A stretch of DNA of 64,000 nucleotides from Sulfuritalea sp. (GTDB lineage Bacteria > Pseudomonadota > Gammaproteobacteria > Burkholderiales > Rhodocyclaceae), in contig JADJVS010000014.1 of assembly GCA_016710465.1 (NCBI GenBank), forward strand, positions 1,698,464 through 1,762,463, in the 5' to 3' direction. The translations under genes and the position numbers were made by a program. This document shows positions 37,364 to 48,507 of this stretch, piece after piece. The first letter of the stretch is position 1; each line of letters begins with the position of its first letter. Below the pieces are notes generated by a model that was not told the origin of the DNA, did not search any database, and saw only the letters and a program-made list of their open reading frames with translations.

Positions 37364-38632
37364 ATGGCGGAAAAGAAAACCGGCGGTAGCGAGAAGCTGT
37401 TGTACTGCTCCTTCTGCGGCAAGAGCCAGCACGAGGTCAAGAAACTCATCGCCGGTCCCTCGGTCTTCATCTGCGACGAGTGCATCGAGCTGTGCAACGA
37501 CATCATCCGCGACGAGATCGCGGCGGAGCCGGCGGCGGGCGGCAAGCGTGAACTGCCGGCACCCAAGGAAATCCGCGACATCCTCGACCAGTACGTGATC
37601 GGCCAGGACTCGGCGAAGAAGATCCTTGCCGTCGCGGTCTATAACCATTACAAGCGCATTCGCCACCAGGACAAGGGCAGCGACGGCGTCGAGCTGGCGA
37701 AGAGCAACATCCTGCTGATCGGTCCCACCGGTTCGGGCAAGACCCTGCTGGCGCAGACCCTGGCGCGCCTGCTCAACGTGCCCTTCGTGATGGCCGATGC
37801 GACGACGCTGACGGAAGCCGGCTATGTCGGCGAGGACGTCGAGAACATCATCCAGAAGCTGCTGCAGAAATGCGACCATGACGTCGACAAGGCGCAGCAG
37901 GGCATTGTCTATATCGACGAGATCGACAAGATCTCGCGCAAGTCCGACAATCCGTCGATCACCCGCGATGTTTCCGGCGAGGGCGTGCAGCAGGCGCTGC
38001 TCAAGCTCATCGAGGGCACCGTGGCGAGCATTCCGCCGCAGGGCGGGCGCAAGCACCCGAACCAGGACTTCATCCAGATCGACACCACCAACATCCTGTT
38101 CGTCTGCGGTGGCGCTTTCGACGGCCTCGACAAGGTGATCCGCAACCGTTCCGAAAAGGGCGGTATCGGCTTCGGCGCCGAAGTGCGCAGCCGTGATGCG
38201 GGTGGCGTGGACGAGATGCTGAAGCAGGTGGAGCCCGAGGATCTGATCAAGTTCGGCCTGATTCCCGAACTGATCGGTCGCCTGCCGGTGATCGCCACGC
38301 TCAGGGAACTCGACGAGACGGCGCTGATCGAAATCCTCATCGCGCCGAAGAACGCGCTGATCAAGCAGTACCAGAAACTGTTCTCGATGGAAGGCGTCGA
38401 GCTTGAAGTGCGTCCATCGGCGCTGCAGGCGATCGCGAGGAAGGCCCTGAAGCGCAAGACCGGCGCCCGTGGCTTGCGCTCCATCCTGGAAAACGTGCTG
38501 CTCGATACCATGTACGAGCTGCCGACCATGGAAAGCGTGAGCAAGGTCGTGATCGACGAGAGTACGATAGAAACCGGCGCCCAGCCGCTGATGATCTACG
38601 CCGACCAGCCCAAGGTATCGGGTTCGAACTAA
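37364..38632 (+). CDS. clpX: ATP-dependent protease ATPase subunit ClpX
   Basis: A 422-residue AAA+ unfoldase. The N-terminal zinc finger is LYCSFCGKSQHEV...FICDECIELC. Walker A is GPTGSGKTLLAQTL, Walker B IVYIDEIDKI, and the RKH/IGF-type elements are present. It recognises tagged substrates and threads them into ClpP. It follows clpP by 24 nt. Confidence 0.98.
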   Translation: MAEKKTGGSEKLLYCSFCGKSQHEVKKLIAGPSVFICDECIELCNDIIRDEIAAEPAAGGKRELPAPKEIRDILDQYVIGQDSAKKILAVAVYNHYKRIRHQDKGSDGVELAKSNILLIGPTGSGKTLLAQTLARLLNVPFVMADATTLTEAGYVGEDVENIIQKLLQKCDHDVDKAQQGIVYIDEIDKISRKSDNPSITRDVSGEGVQQALLKLIEGTVASIPPQGGRKHPNQDFIQIDTTNILFVCGGAFDGLDKVIRNRSEKGGIGFGAEVRSRDAGGVDEMLKQVEPEDLIKFGLIPELIGRLPVIATLRELDETALIEILIAPKNALIKQYQKLFSMEGVELEVRPSALQAIARKALKRKTGARGLRSILENVLLDTMYELPTMESVSKVVIDESTIETGAQPLMIYADQPKVSGSN

Positions 38633-38658
38633 ACCGACAAAGGGCGGCAGCAAGCCGC

Positions 38659-38685
38659 CTTGAATCCCCGCCGGCCGCCCCAATC
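38659..38685 (+). promoter_or_regulatory. Candidate sigma-32 promoter of lon
   Basis: CTTGAAT (38659-38665), a 12-bp spacer and CCCCAATC (38678-38685) lie in the 84-bp gap between clpX and lon and resemble the heat-shock consensus. Confidence 0.5.
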
Positions 38686-38716
38686 TCCCCGGGGTGACTC
38701 ATAACCAAAGGACACC

Positions 38717-41134
<2,418 letters not shown>

Positions 41135-41192
41135 GCGAACCGGCTGGTAGAATCTCCGCCCGGTTGCCCGGCCTGGGCAGCCCCCGTTCAAC

Positions 41193-41268
41193 GGGTGCTT
41201 AGCTCAGATGGTAGAGCGTCGCCCTTACAAGGCGAATGTCGGCGGTTCGATCCCGTCAGCACCCACCA
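41193..41268 (+). tRNA. tRNA-Val(UAC)
   Basis: A 76-nt cloverleaf with acceptor stem GGGTGCT/AGCACCC, anticodon loop CTTACAA (anticodon TAC), T-arm GGTTCGATCC and an encoded CCA. It sits between lon and ppiD. Confidence 0.97.
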
Positions 41269-41321
41269 AGGAACAAAGGCGAACCCGAGTTCGCCTTTGT
41301 TGCATTCAGGGTATACGCCGC

Positions 41322-43229
41322 ATGAGCCTGTTCGACATCGTCCGCAACAACAAGAGGATCACCCAGGTCTTTCTTGCCGTGATCACGCTGCCCTTTGCCT
41401 TCTGGGGCGTTGAGTCCTATGTCCGCAACGTCGATAGCGGAAGCGAGGTCGCCACTGTCGGCGGCGGCAAGATCAGCCAGCAGGAGTTGCAGGCGGCCAT
41501 GCGCGAGCAGCAGGATCGCCTGCGCCAGCAACTCGGCGGCAAGCTCGACCCCGTCCTTTTTGAGTCGCCGGCGATGCGCCGCGCGGTGCTCGATTCGCTG
41601 ATCACCCAACGCTTGCTGGCCGAACAGGCGCGCGCGGCGAAGATGGCGGTGGGCGACCAGCAACTGGCACAGTTCATCGCCACGGTGCCTTCGCTGCAGG
41701 AGAACGGCAAGTTCTCCAAGGAGCGCTACGAGGCCGTGGTTGCAGGCCAGGGCATGAGCAAGGAAATGTTCGAGGCGCGCCTGCGCCAGGATCTGGCCAT
41801 GCAGCAGTTGGCGCTGCCGGTCAGCGAAGGTGGCATCACCGGACAGACCGCCGCAGGACGTTGGCTGGCAACCCAGCTCGAACAGCGCGAGGTCAATGAG
41901 GCGGCGCTCTACCCCGAGTTCTATGCCGGCCAGGTGAAGCTGGCCGCCGACGCGGTGCAGAAGCACTACGACGCCAACCGCAAGCAGTTCGAACTTCCGG
42001 AGCAGGTCCGCGCCGAGTTCGTGGTGCTTGCGCGTGACGCACTGGCGGCACAGGCGGCGCCCGGCGAGGAGGCGCTCAAGGCGGCGTACAAGGCCAACGA
42101 GGCGCGCTTCAAGTCGCCCGAGTCGCGCCGCGCCAGCCACATTCTGCTGCGCCTGGACAAGGCCGCGCCCGAGGCCGAGGTCAAGGCGGCCAGGGAAAAG
42201 GCCGCGGGCCTGCTGGCGCAGGTCAGGAAGACTCCGGCCGATTTCGCCAAGCTGGCGAAACAGCACTCCCAGGATCCGGGTTCGGCCGAGAAGGGCGGTG
42301 ACCTCGACTGGTTCACCCGCGGCGCGATGGTCAAGGTTTTCGAGGACACCGTCTTCGGCATGAAGGAAGGGGAAATTTCCGAGCCGGTGCGTTCCGATTT
42401 CGGCTTTCACGTCATCCGCGTCCTTGGCATTCGCCCGGAACGGGTAAAGGCCTATGACGAGGTCAAAGCGGAAATTGCCGCCGAATTGAAGCGTGAGGCC
42501 GGCGCCAAGAAATTCAGCGAAGCCGCCGAGGCGTTTGGCAACACCGTCTACGAACAGTCGGATAGCCTCAAGCCGGCGGCCGAGAAATGGAAGCTGGACG
42601 TCAAGCAGACGTCATGGCTGGCGAAGGGCGGAAAGCTGGCGCCGCCTTTCGACAATGCCAAGCTCGCCGCGGCGTTGTTCGCCGATGACGCCCTGAGAAA
42701 CAAGCGCAACACCGAGGCGGTTGAAGTTGCCCCCGGCATGCTGGTGTCGGCACGGGTTCTTGAGCACAAGCCGGCGGCGGTGCAGCCGCTGGAAGCGGTC
42801 AAGGCCGAGGTGGAAAAGCTGCTGGTGCGCGAGGAAGCGGCCAAACTGGCGATCAAGGACGGCGAAGCCAAGCTGGCACGGTTGCAAAAAGGCGAGGCGG
42901 TCGATCTCAAGTGGACGCCGTCCCATGCGATCCGGCGCAGCGATCCGCAGGGCCTGGCCCCGGAATCCGTGCACTCGATCTTTGGCGCCGATGCCGCCAG
43001 GTTGCCGACCTACGTCGGCACGGCCCATGCCGGCAAGGGTTACGCCCTGTATCGCATCAACTCGGTAAAGCCCGGTGATAACGTCAAGGACGATCCGCGC
43101 GCGGCCTCCTTGCAGCAGGCTTATGCCCGCGCCGTCGCCGAAGAGGAATTTGCCGCCTGGCTGGCAAGCCTGCGGGACAAGCATCCGGTGAAGATCAACA
43201 AGGCACTGCTGGAGGCCAAGGAGAAATAG
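41322..43229 (+). CDS. ppiD: Periplasmic folding chaperone PpiD (SurA N-terminal domain, parvulin)
   Basis: A 635-residue protein. A short cytoplasmic N terminus and one membrane helix (ITQVFLAVITLPFAFWGVESY) anchor it to the inner membrane. A SurA_N-like domain (~35-200) and a parvulin domain (~260-365; RRASHILLRLD...AKQHSQDPGSAEKGGDLDWF) follow, then an extended C-terminal region. It acts on proteins emerging from the Sec translocon. It is the last gene of the tig-lon cluster and has its own terminator. Confidence 0.92.
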   Translation: MSLFDIVRNNKRITQVFLAVITLPFAFWGVESYVRNVDSGSEVATVGGGKISQQELQAAMREQQDRLRQQLGGKLDPVLFESPAMRRAVLDSLITQRLLAEQARAAKMAVGDQQLAQFIATVPSLQENGKFSKERYEAVVAGQGMSKEMFEARLRQDLAMQQLALPVSEGGITGQTAAGRWLATQLEQREVNEAALYPEFYAGQVKLAADAVQKHYDANRKQFELPEQVRAEFVVLARDALAAQAAPGEEALKAAYKANEARFKSPESRRASHILLRLDKAAPEAEVKAAREKAAGLLAQVRKTPADFAKLAKQHSQDPGSAEKGGDLDWFTRGAMVKVFEDTVFGMKEGEISEPVRSDFGFHVIRVLGIRPERVKAYDEVKAEIAAELKREAGAKKFSEAAEAFGNTVYEQSDSLKPAAEKWKLDVKQTSWLAKGGKLAPPFDNAKLAAALFADDALRNKRNTEAVEVAPGMLVSARVLEHKPAAVQPLEAVKAEVEKLLVREEAAKLAIKDGEAKLARLQKGEAVDLKWTPSHAIRRSDPQGLAPESVHSIFGADAARLPTYVGTAHAGKGYALYRINSVKPGDNVKDDPRAASLQQAYARAVAEEEFAAWLASLRDKHPVKINKALLEAKEK

Positions 43230-43250
43230 CCGGTCCCCGGCAAGAAGAAG

Positions 43251-43272
43251 CCCCGCATCGCGGGGTTTTTTT
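43251..43272 (+). terminator. Rho-independent terminator of ppiD
   Basis: CCCCGC-ATC-GCGGGG is followed by seven T residues, 22 nt after the ppiD stop. The minus-strand flank CTTCTTCTTG is moderately T-rich, so the hairpin may also serve the convergent fabI gene. Confidence 0.9.
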
Positions 43273-43281
43273 CGGACTCAA

Positions 43282-44082
43282 TCAGCCCGGCAGAGGGTCC
43301 GAGTTGCCCATTGCCGTGGTGTGCGTGCCACCGTCCACGTAAAGAATCTCGCCGGTGACGCCGCTGGCCAGGTCCGAGAGCAGGAAGGCGGCGGCGTTGC
43401 CGACTTCCTCGACCGTCACGTTGCGGCGCAGGGGTGCATGGTGCGCGTTGTAGGCCAGCAGCTTGCCGAAGTTGCCGATGCCCGAGGCCGCCAGGGTCTT
43501 GATCGGTCCGGCGGACAGCGCATTGGCGCGGATGCCTTGCGGGCCGAGGCAGAACGCCAGATAGCGCGTGGCGGCTTCGAGGCTCGCCTTGGCCAGACCC
43601 ATGGTGTTGTAGTTGGGCATGGTGCGCTCGGCGCCGAGATAGGAGAGCGCAAGCAGGGCCGGCTTGTTGCCCTTCAGCAGCAGCGGTCGCGCCGCCTTGG
43701 CCAGTGCCGGATAGCTGTAGGACGAAATGTCATGGGCGATGCGAAAGCCCTCGCGCGACATGCCGTCGAGGAAATCGCCTTCGATCGCGTCGTTGGGCGC
43801 AAAGGCAATCGAGTGCACCAGGCCGTCGAGGCCGTCCCAGCGCTTGGCCAGTTCTGTGAATACCGCCTCGATTTCGGCATCCTGGGCTACGTCGCAGGGG
43901 TAGATGGCGGTCGAGCCGAACTCGTCGGCATACTTCGCCATGCGCTCCTTGAAGCGCTCGTTCTGGTAGGTGAAGGCGAGCTCCGCGCCCTCGCGGTGGC
44001 AGGCCTTGGCAATGCCGTAGGCGATCGACCGGTTGGAGATCAGGCCGGTGATCAGGATGCGTTTGCCAGCGAGAAATCCCAT
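43282..44082 (-). CDS. fabI: Enoyl-[acyl-carrier-protein] reductase (NADH), FabI
   Basis: A 266-residue divergent short-chain dehydrogenase. The cofactor motif is ITGLISNRSIAYGIA. The catalytic Tyr/Lys lie in MPNYNTMGLAKASLEA (Tyr-x6-Lys spacing), with SAGPIKTLAASGI as substrate loop. It catalyses the last reduction of each fatty-acid elongation cycle. It is a single gene, convergent with ppiD. Confidence 0.96.
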   Translation of the reverse strand: MGFLAGKRILITGLISNRSIAYGIAKACHREGAELAFTYQNERFKERMAKYADEFGSTAIYPCDVAQDAEIEAVFTELAKRWDGLDGLVHSIAFAPNDAIEGDFLDGMSREGFRIAHDISSYSYPALAKAARPLLLKGNKPALLALSYLGAERTMPNYNTMGLAKASLEAATRYLAFCLGPQGIRANALSAGPIKTLAASGIGNFGKLLAYNAHHAPLRRNVTVEEVGNAAAFLLSDLASGVTGEILYVDGGTHTTAMGNSDPLPG

Positions 44083-44141
44083 CGCGTGTTCCTTGGTTGA
44101 ATCCAGCGGCGGATTATAGCGGATCGGCTAAACTGAACCGC

Positions 44142-46283
44142 ATGCGCGGCCTGCTTTCCAGCCTTCTCGGCCTGCTGCTCGCGGCTTGCGGCAGCGCCTG
44201 GAACGACCCCTATCCGGCGGCGGATCGGGGCCGCGATATTCTTTACAGCGCCTTCACCGACCGGCCCAAGCATCTCGATCCGGTGCAGTCCTACAGCGAG
44301 GACGAGATCAACTTCACGGCGCAGATTTACGAGCCGCCCTTACAGTACCACTACCTGAAGCGGCCCTATGCGCTGGTTCCGGGCACGGCCGAGGCCGTGC
44401 CGCAGGCGCGCTATCTCGACACCCAGGGGCGCACGCTGCCGGACAACGCCGATCCAGCACGCATCGCCTTCACCGACTACGTCATCGACATCAGGCCGGG
44501 CATACGCTACCAGCCGCATCCCGCGTTTGCCCGCGCGGCCGGCAGCGAGCATGCCTACCATGCCTTGACCCCCGCGCAGCTCGACGGCATCAACGCGCTG
44601 GCGGATTTTCCCGCGCGCGACAGCCGCGAACTGACCGCCGAGGACTATGTCTACGGCATCAAGCGCCTGGCACACCCGCGCCTGCATTCGCCGATCTTCG
44701 GCCTGATGGAGGAATACATCGTCGGCCTCGGCGATTATGCCAAACGGCTGCAGGCGGAGAAGGAGAAGCCATGGATCGACCTGCGCGCGCACAAGCTCGA
44801 CGGCGTTGAGGTGATCGATCGCCATCGCTACCGCATCCGCGTCAAGGGCAAGTACCCGCAGTTCCTCTATTGGCTGGCCATGCCTTTCTTCGCCCCCATG
44901 CCGTGGGAGGCCGACCGGTTCCACAGCCAGCCCGGGATGGCGCGGAAAAACCTGACGCTGGACTGGTACCCGATCGGCACCGGCCCCTACATGCTGACCG
45001 AGAACAATCCCAACGCGCGCATGGTGCTGGAGCGGAACCCCAACTTTCGCGGCGAGACCTATCCCTGCGAGGGCGAGGCGGGCGACAGGGAGGCCGGCCT
45101 GCTCAAGGACTGCGGCCAGGCGATGCCCTTCATCGACAAGGTGGTGTTCACCCGCGAGAAGGAGCAGATCCCTTACTGGAACAAGTTCCTCCAGGGCTAC
45201 TACGATGCCTCGGGCATTTCCTCGGATTCCTTCGACCAAGCGGTGCAGGTCAATGCCGGCGATGTCACCCTGTCAGACGAAATGAAGGCCCAGGGCATCG
45301 TGCTCAGCACCTCGGTGGCGACATCGAGCATGTACATGGGCTTCAACTGGCTCGATCCGCTGGTCGGTGGCGCTGACCCGAAAACCGCCGAGCGGGCGCG
45401 CAAGCTGCGCCAGGCGATCTCGATCGCCATCGACCAGGAGGAGTTCATTTCCATCTTCCAGAACGGTCGCGGCATCGCCGCGCAAGGCTTGATCCCGCCG
45501 GGCATCTTCGGCCACCGCGAGGGTGCCGCCGGCATCAACCGCCATAGCTACGACTGGGTGGATGGGCAGGCGCGACGCAAGCCCGTGGCCGAGGCCAGGC
45601 GTCTGCTGGCCGAGGCCGGTTGGCCGAACGGGCGTGATGCACGGACCGGCGAGCCACTGGTGATCAACCTAGACACCACCGCCACCGGCGTCGGCGGCAA
45701 GGCGCGCATCGACTGGCTGAACAAGCAGTTCGCCAAGCTCGACATCCAGCTCGTGGTGCGCAGCACCGACTACAACCGCTTCCAGGAGAAGGTGCGCAAG
45801 GGCGCGGTGCAGCTTTTCTACTGGGGCTGGAACGCCGACTACCCCGACCCCGAGAACTTCATGTTCCTGCTGCACGGCAAGCAGAGCAAGGTCAAGCAGA
45901 GCGGCGAGAACGCGGCGAACTACCAGAATCCGGAGTATGACAAGCTCTTCGAACGCATGAAGACCATGGAGAACAGCGCCGAGCGCCAGGAGATCATCGA
46001 CCGCATGACCGAGATCCTGCGCCACGATGCACCCTGGGTATTCGGCTTCCACCCCAAGGATTACAGCCTGCGCCACGCCTGGTTGAAGAACCGCAAGCCA
46101 AGCAAGGTCGGCCACAACACGCTGAAGTACCAGCGCGTCGACGCCGCCCTGCGCGCGCAGCGCCGCGCCGAGTGGAACCGCCCCGTGGTTTGGCCGCTGC
46201 TGCTGGTGGCGCTGGCGCTTGCCGCAGCGATCTGGCCGGCCTGGCGCGGCTATCGGCGGCGCGAAACGGCGACGGCGCGCTGA
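44142..46283 (+). CDS. Peptide/nickel-type ABC substrate-binding lipoprotein with C-terminal membrane anchor
   Basis: A 713-residue family-5 solute-binding protein. The N-terminal lipobox LLGLLLAACGS gives a lipidated Cys. The binding domain contains LTAEDYVYGIKRL, WYPIGTGPYMLTENNPN and FYWGWNADYPDPENFM. Unusually, the C terminus carries a membrane helix (VVWPLLLVALALAAAIWPAW) followed by Arg-rich residues, so the protein could be tethered at both ends. No permease or ATPase gene is adjacent. Start at 44142; an upstream ATG at 44097 would spoil the lipoprotein signal. Confidence 0.88.
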   Translation: MRGLLSSLLGLLLAACGSAWNDPYPAADRGRDILYSAFTDRPKHLDPVQSYSEDEINFTAQIYEPPLQYHYLKRPYALVPGTAEAVPQARYLDTQGRTLPDNADPARIAFTDYVIDIRPGIRYQPHPAFARAAGSEHAYHALTPAQLDGINALADFPARDSRELTAEDYVYGIKRLAHPRLHSPIFGLMEEYIVGLGDYAKRLQAEKEKPWIDLRAHKLDGVEVIDRHRYRIRVKGKYPQFLYWLAMPFFAPMPWEADRFHSQPGMARKNLTLDWYPIGTGPYMLTENNPNARMVLERNPNFRGETYPCEGEAGDREAGLLKDCGQAMPFIDKVVFTREKEQIPYWNKFLQGYYDASGISSDSFDQAVQVNAGDVTLSDEMKAQGIVLSTSVATSSMYMGFNWLDPLVGGADPKTAERARKLRQAISIAIDQEEFISIFQNGRGIAAQGLIPPGIFGHREGAAGINRHSYDWVDGQARRKPVAEARRLLAEAGWPNGRDARTGEPLVINLDTTATGVGGKARIDWLNKQFAKLDIQLVVRSTDYNRFQEKVRKGAVQLFYWGWNADYPDPENFMFLLHGKQSKVKQSGENAANYQNPEYDKLFERMKTMENSAERQEIIDRMTEILRHDAPWVFGFHPKDYSLRHAWLKNRKPSKVGHNTLKYQRVDAALRAQRRAEWNRPVVWPLLLVALALAAAIWPAWRGYRRRETATAR

Positions 46284-46367
46284 ACGATTCGCGGCGCAAG
46301 GCACACCGCTTCGTCGAAAATCGGCTAAGGTGCGCGGGTTCCGTTCCCCGGCCCGAGGACTGCAACC

Positions 46368-47915
46368 ATGACATCCGTCCGCCTCAACCCGCTCGATTCC
46401 GCCTGGCTATTCACCGAATCGCGGACGACGCCGAACCACGTCGGCGGCCTGCTCCAGTTCCGCCTGCCCGAGGGCGCGCCCAGGGACTACATGCGCCGGA
46501 TGATGGAGGAGTTTCGCGGCCATCGTGAGTTCACCGCGCCCTGGAACCGGCGCCTGAAGTATGCCTTCAACAAGAACCCGATGCCGGTCTGGGTGGAAGA
46601 CCGCAACATCGACCTCGAATACCACGTGCGCCATGCCGCGCTGCCCTGGCCGGGGGGCGAGCGCGAACTGGGCGAACTGGTCGGCCGCCTGCAGAGCACC
46701 CCGCTGGACCTGAGCCGGCCGCCCTGGGAGTGCACCCTGATCGAGGGCCTGGAGGGTGATCGCTTCGCCCTCTTCATCAAGATGCACCACTCGCTGATCG
46801 ACGGCGTCAGCGGCATGAAGCTGCTGCAGGCAGCCATGGCGCCCGATCGCGAGGCCAGCCGCAAGCTGCCACCCTTCTGGGCCTCGGGCCTGCCGCGGAT
46901 GCGGGGCTCCGGCGCCGACGCACTCCTGCCGACCGTCGCCAACGCGGCGGCGCTGGCGGTCGAGGCGCTGCGCGGCCAGGTGCAGACGGTGCCGCAACTG
47001 GTGGTGGCCTTCGGCCGGATGCTCAAGGGCCTGGGCAGCGGCGAAGGCATGATCGTGCCCTTTACCTCGCCGCAGTCGGCGCTCAATGGCCGAGTGCGCG
47101 AGAAGCGCCGCTTCGCCACGCAACAGTTTCCGATGGAGCGACTGCGCAATCTGGCCAAGGCGGCGGAATGCACGCTCAACGACGTCGTCCTGGCGATCTG
47201 CGGCGGCGCGCTGCGGCGCTTCCTCGGCGAGCGCGGCGACCTGCCGGAGAAGTCGCTGACCACCGGCATTCCGGTTTCGGTCAGGCCGGCCGACGACGAG
47301 GGCAGCGGCAATGCCATCACCTTCATCATCGCCACCCTGGGCACCGACCTTGCCGACGCGCGCGAACGCCTGGCGGCGATCCGCGAATCCGTGCGCCTTG
47401 CCAAGCAGCATGTGCAAAGCCTGCCCCGGCAGGCCATGCTGCAATACACTGTGCTGCTCATGGCGCCGACGATACTCACGCTGCTGACGGGCATCGGCGG
47501 GCGCACCCGGCCGATGTTCAACATCACCATTTCCAACGTGCCGGGGCCGGACAAGCCGCTTTACTTTCGCGGCGCCGAACTCGTCGCCATCTATCCGGCA
47601 TCGATCGTGACCCACGGCCAGGCGCTCAACATCACCTGCGAAAGCTATGCCGGCGCGATGAACTTCGGCTTCACCGGCTGCCATTCCTCGCTGCCCAGCA
47701 TGCAGCGCCTGGCCGTGTATGCCGAAGAGGCGCTGGCGGAACTGGAGGCGGCGATGGCGCCGAAGGCCGGGCCGGCCAAGACGAAGGCCAGGCCGCGGAA
47801 GGCGGTGGCGCCGGCAGTGGGGAAAGCCGCAGCGGTGGGAAGTTCGAAACCCAAGTCAACGGGGAGCGCTGTCGTCGTCAGGAAGCCCGCGCGCCGCGCG
47901 ACAAAAAGCGTTTGA
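46368..47915 (+). CDS. Wax ester synthase/diacylglycerol acyltransferase (WS/DGAT)
   Basis: A 515-residue acyltransferase with the condensing motif MHHSLIDGVSG (HHxxxDG, ~140), the second family block NDVVLAICGGALRRFL, and PMFNITISNVPGPDKPLYFRGA. It esterifies acyl-CoA to fatty alcohols or diacylglycerol for wax or triacylglycerol storage at the membrane/lipid-droplet surface. The C-terminal ~50 residues are a Lys/Ala/Pro-rich tail (PAKTKARPRKAVAPAVGK) not shared by typical members. With phaP and alkB it points to a lipid-storing organism. Confidence 0.92.
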   Translation: MTSVRLNPLDSAWLFTESRTTPNHVGGLLQFRLPEGAPRDYMRRMMEEFRGHREFTAPWNRRLKYAFNKNPMPVWVEDRNIDLEYHVRHAALPWPGGERELGELVGRLQSTPLDLSRPPWECTLIEGLEGDRFALFIKMHHSLIDGVSGMKLLQAAMAPDREASRKLPPFWASGLPRMRGSGADALLPTVANAAALAVEALRGQVQTVPQLVVAFGRMLKGLGSGEGMIVPFTSPQSALNGRVREKRRFATQQFPMERLRNLAKAAECTLNDVVLAICGGALRRFLGERGDLPEKSLTTGIPVSVRPADDEGSGNAITFIIATLGTDLADARERLAAIRESVRLAKQHVQSLPRQAMLQYTVLLMAPTILTLLTGIGGRTRPMFNITISNVPGPDKPLYFRGAELVAIYPASIVTHGQALNITCESYAGAMNFGFTGCHSSLPSMQRLAVYAEEALAELEAAMAPKAGPAKTKARPRKAVAPAVGKAAAVGSSKPKSTGSAVVVRKPARRATKSV

Positions 47916-47923
47916 ACCGGGCG

Positions 47924-47953
47924 AAATCGGCGTGGTGCCGGCGCCGACTCTTG
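47924..47953 (-). repeat. Dispersed element, copy 10 (intergenic after WS/DGAT)
   Basis: Minus strand: CAAGAGTCGGCGCCGG then CACCACGCCGATTT, 9 bp past the WS/DGAT stop. Confidence 0.8.
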
Positions 47954-47970
47954 CCCGGGGCGTCACTTGC

Positions 47971-48312
47971 TTACGCCGCCTTGAGCACGAAATCAACGTG
48001 GACAGCGTCGTAGGGAAAACAGAAGCCTTCGGTCGTGCGTTCGATCAGGCCCACGGCCAGCAATGCGTGCGCATCGGCATGGACGCCGCGCACGTCGCGC
48101 CCTAGTCGGCGAGCTATTTCGCGCAAAGCCAGATGGCCGGCGCCAGTCATGGCCTTCAGCATGTCCCAGCGCGCTGGCGTCAGGGTTTTTCATAGCGCGC
48201 GTTCGTCGGGAAAGCCGATGAACGGAGGCGACCGGCGGCCCGTGGACATGGCGCGAATGAAGCGGGCCTTGATTTCCTCGCGCGTGGCGACGCCTATGGT
48301 TACAGTTGTCAT
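47971..48312 (-). pseudogene. HVO_A0114-like winged-helix regulator with an in-frame stop
   Basis: From ATG 48312 the frame reads MTTVTIGVATREEIKARF...SPPFIGFPDERAL, hits TGA at 48190-48192, and continues in the same frame KTLTPARWDMLKAMTGAG, HLALREIARRLGRDVRGVH and ADAHALLAVGLIER to its proper end. The whole matches the ~110-residue HVO_A0114-type DNA-binding proteins that are often antitoxins or regulators; they commonly have Trp (TGG) at the stop position, so one G-to-A change explains it. The gene is bracketed by two direct copies of the dispersed element. Confidence 0.7.
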
Positions 48313-48322
48313 GTCATGGCCT

Positions 48323-48418
48323 TCAAGTCTTGCGGTAGGCCGAGAGTGTGCCACGGGTATTTGTGAGTTCAAACTTCTTGAAATCGACAATGGCAACCGA
48401 GTGCTCGCCGTAGGGCCA
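48323..48418 (-). pseudogene. C-terminal remnant of an unidentified gene upstream of the broken regulator
   Basis: The frame encoding YGEHSVAIVDFKKFELTN then TRGTLSAYRKT and a stop lies 10 nt before the regulator ATG, the spacing of an operon partner. Its upstream part is replaced by a dispersed-element copy, the large inverted repeat and the CRISPR array. I read it as the truncated 3' end of a partner gene; the family is not recognised, and the coding nature is an inference from position. Confidence 0.35.
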
Positions 48419-48431
48419 GCACCGACTCTTG
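48403..48431 (-). repeat. Dispersed element, copy 11 (left edge of the CRISPR island)
   Basis: Minus strand: CAAGAGTCGGTGCTGG then CCCTACGGCGAGC, the same orientation as the copy at 54243-54273 on the far side of the CRISPR-Cas/toxin-antitoxin island. Confidence 0.75.
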
Positions 48432-48449
48432 CAGACCTTGCGAAGCAAG

Positions 48450-48504
48450 AACTTCATGGTTGGAGGGGGCGCGGTTCTTTCGCGCCTCCTCCAACCATGA
48501 AGTT
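48450..48504. repeat. 24-bp near-perfect inverted repeat abutting the CRISPR array
   Basis: 48450-48473 (AACTTCATGGTTGGAGG...) is the reverse complement of 48481-48504 with one G-T wobble position, around the 7-nt loop GTTCTTT. It ends 3 bp before the first CRISPR repeat. No T-tract follows on either strand, so it is not an ordinary terminator. Confidence 0.85.
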
Positions 48505-48507
48505 GTT

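Noticed and set aside
36518..38683. About 720-codon minus-strand frame opposite clpP/clpX
   Set aside because: Shadow of two clearly recognised genes.
48190..48192. TGA in the regulator read as selenocysteine
   Set aside because: The aligned residue in relatives is ordinarily Trp, not Cys, and no hairpin of SECIS type follows directly; a nonsense mutation is simpler.
48450..48504. Large hairpin as an intrinsic terminator
   Set aside because: Neither strand has a T-tract after the stem, unlike the hairpins at 49081 and 43251.
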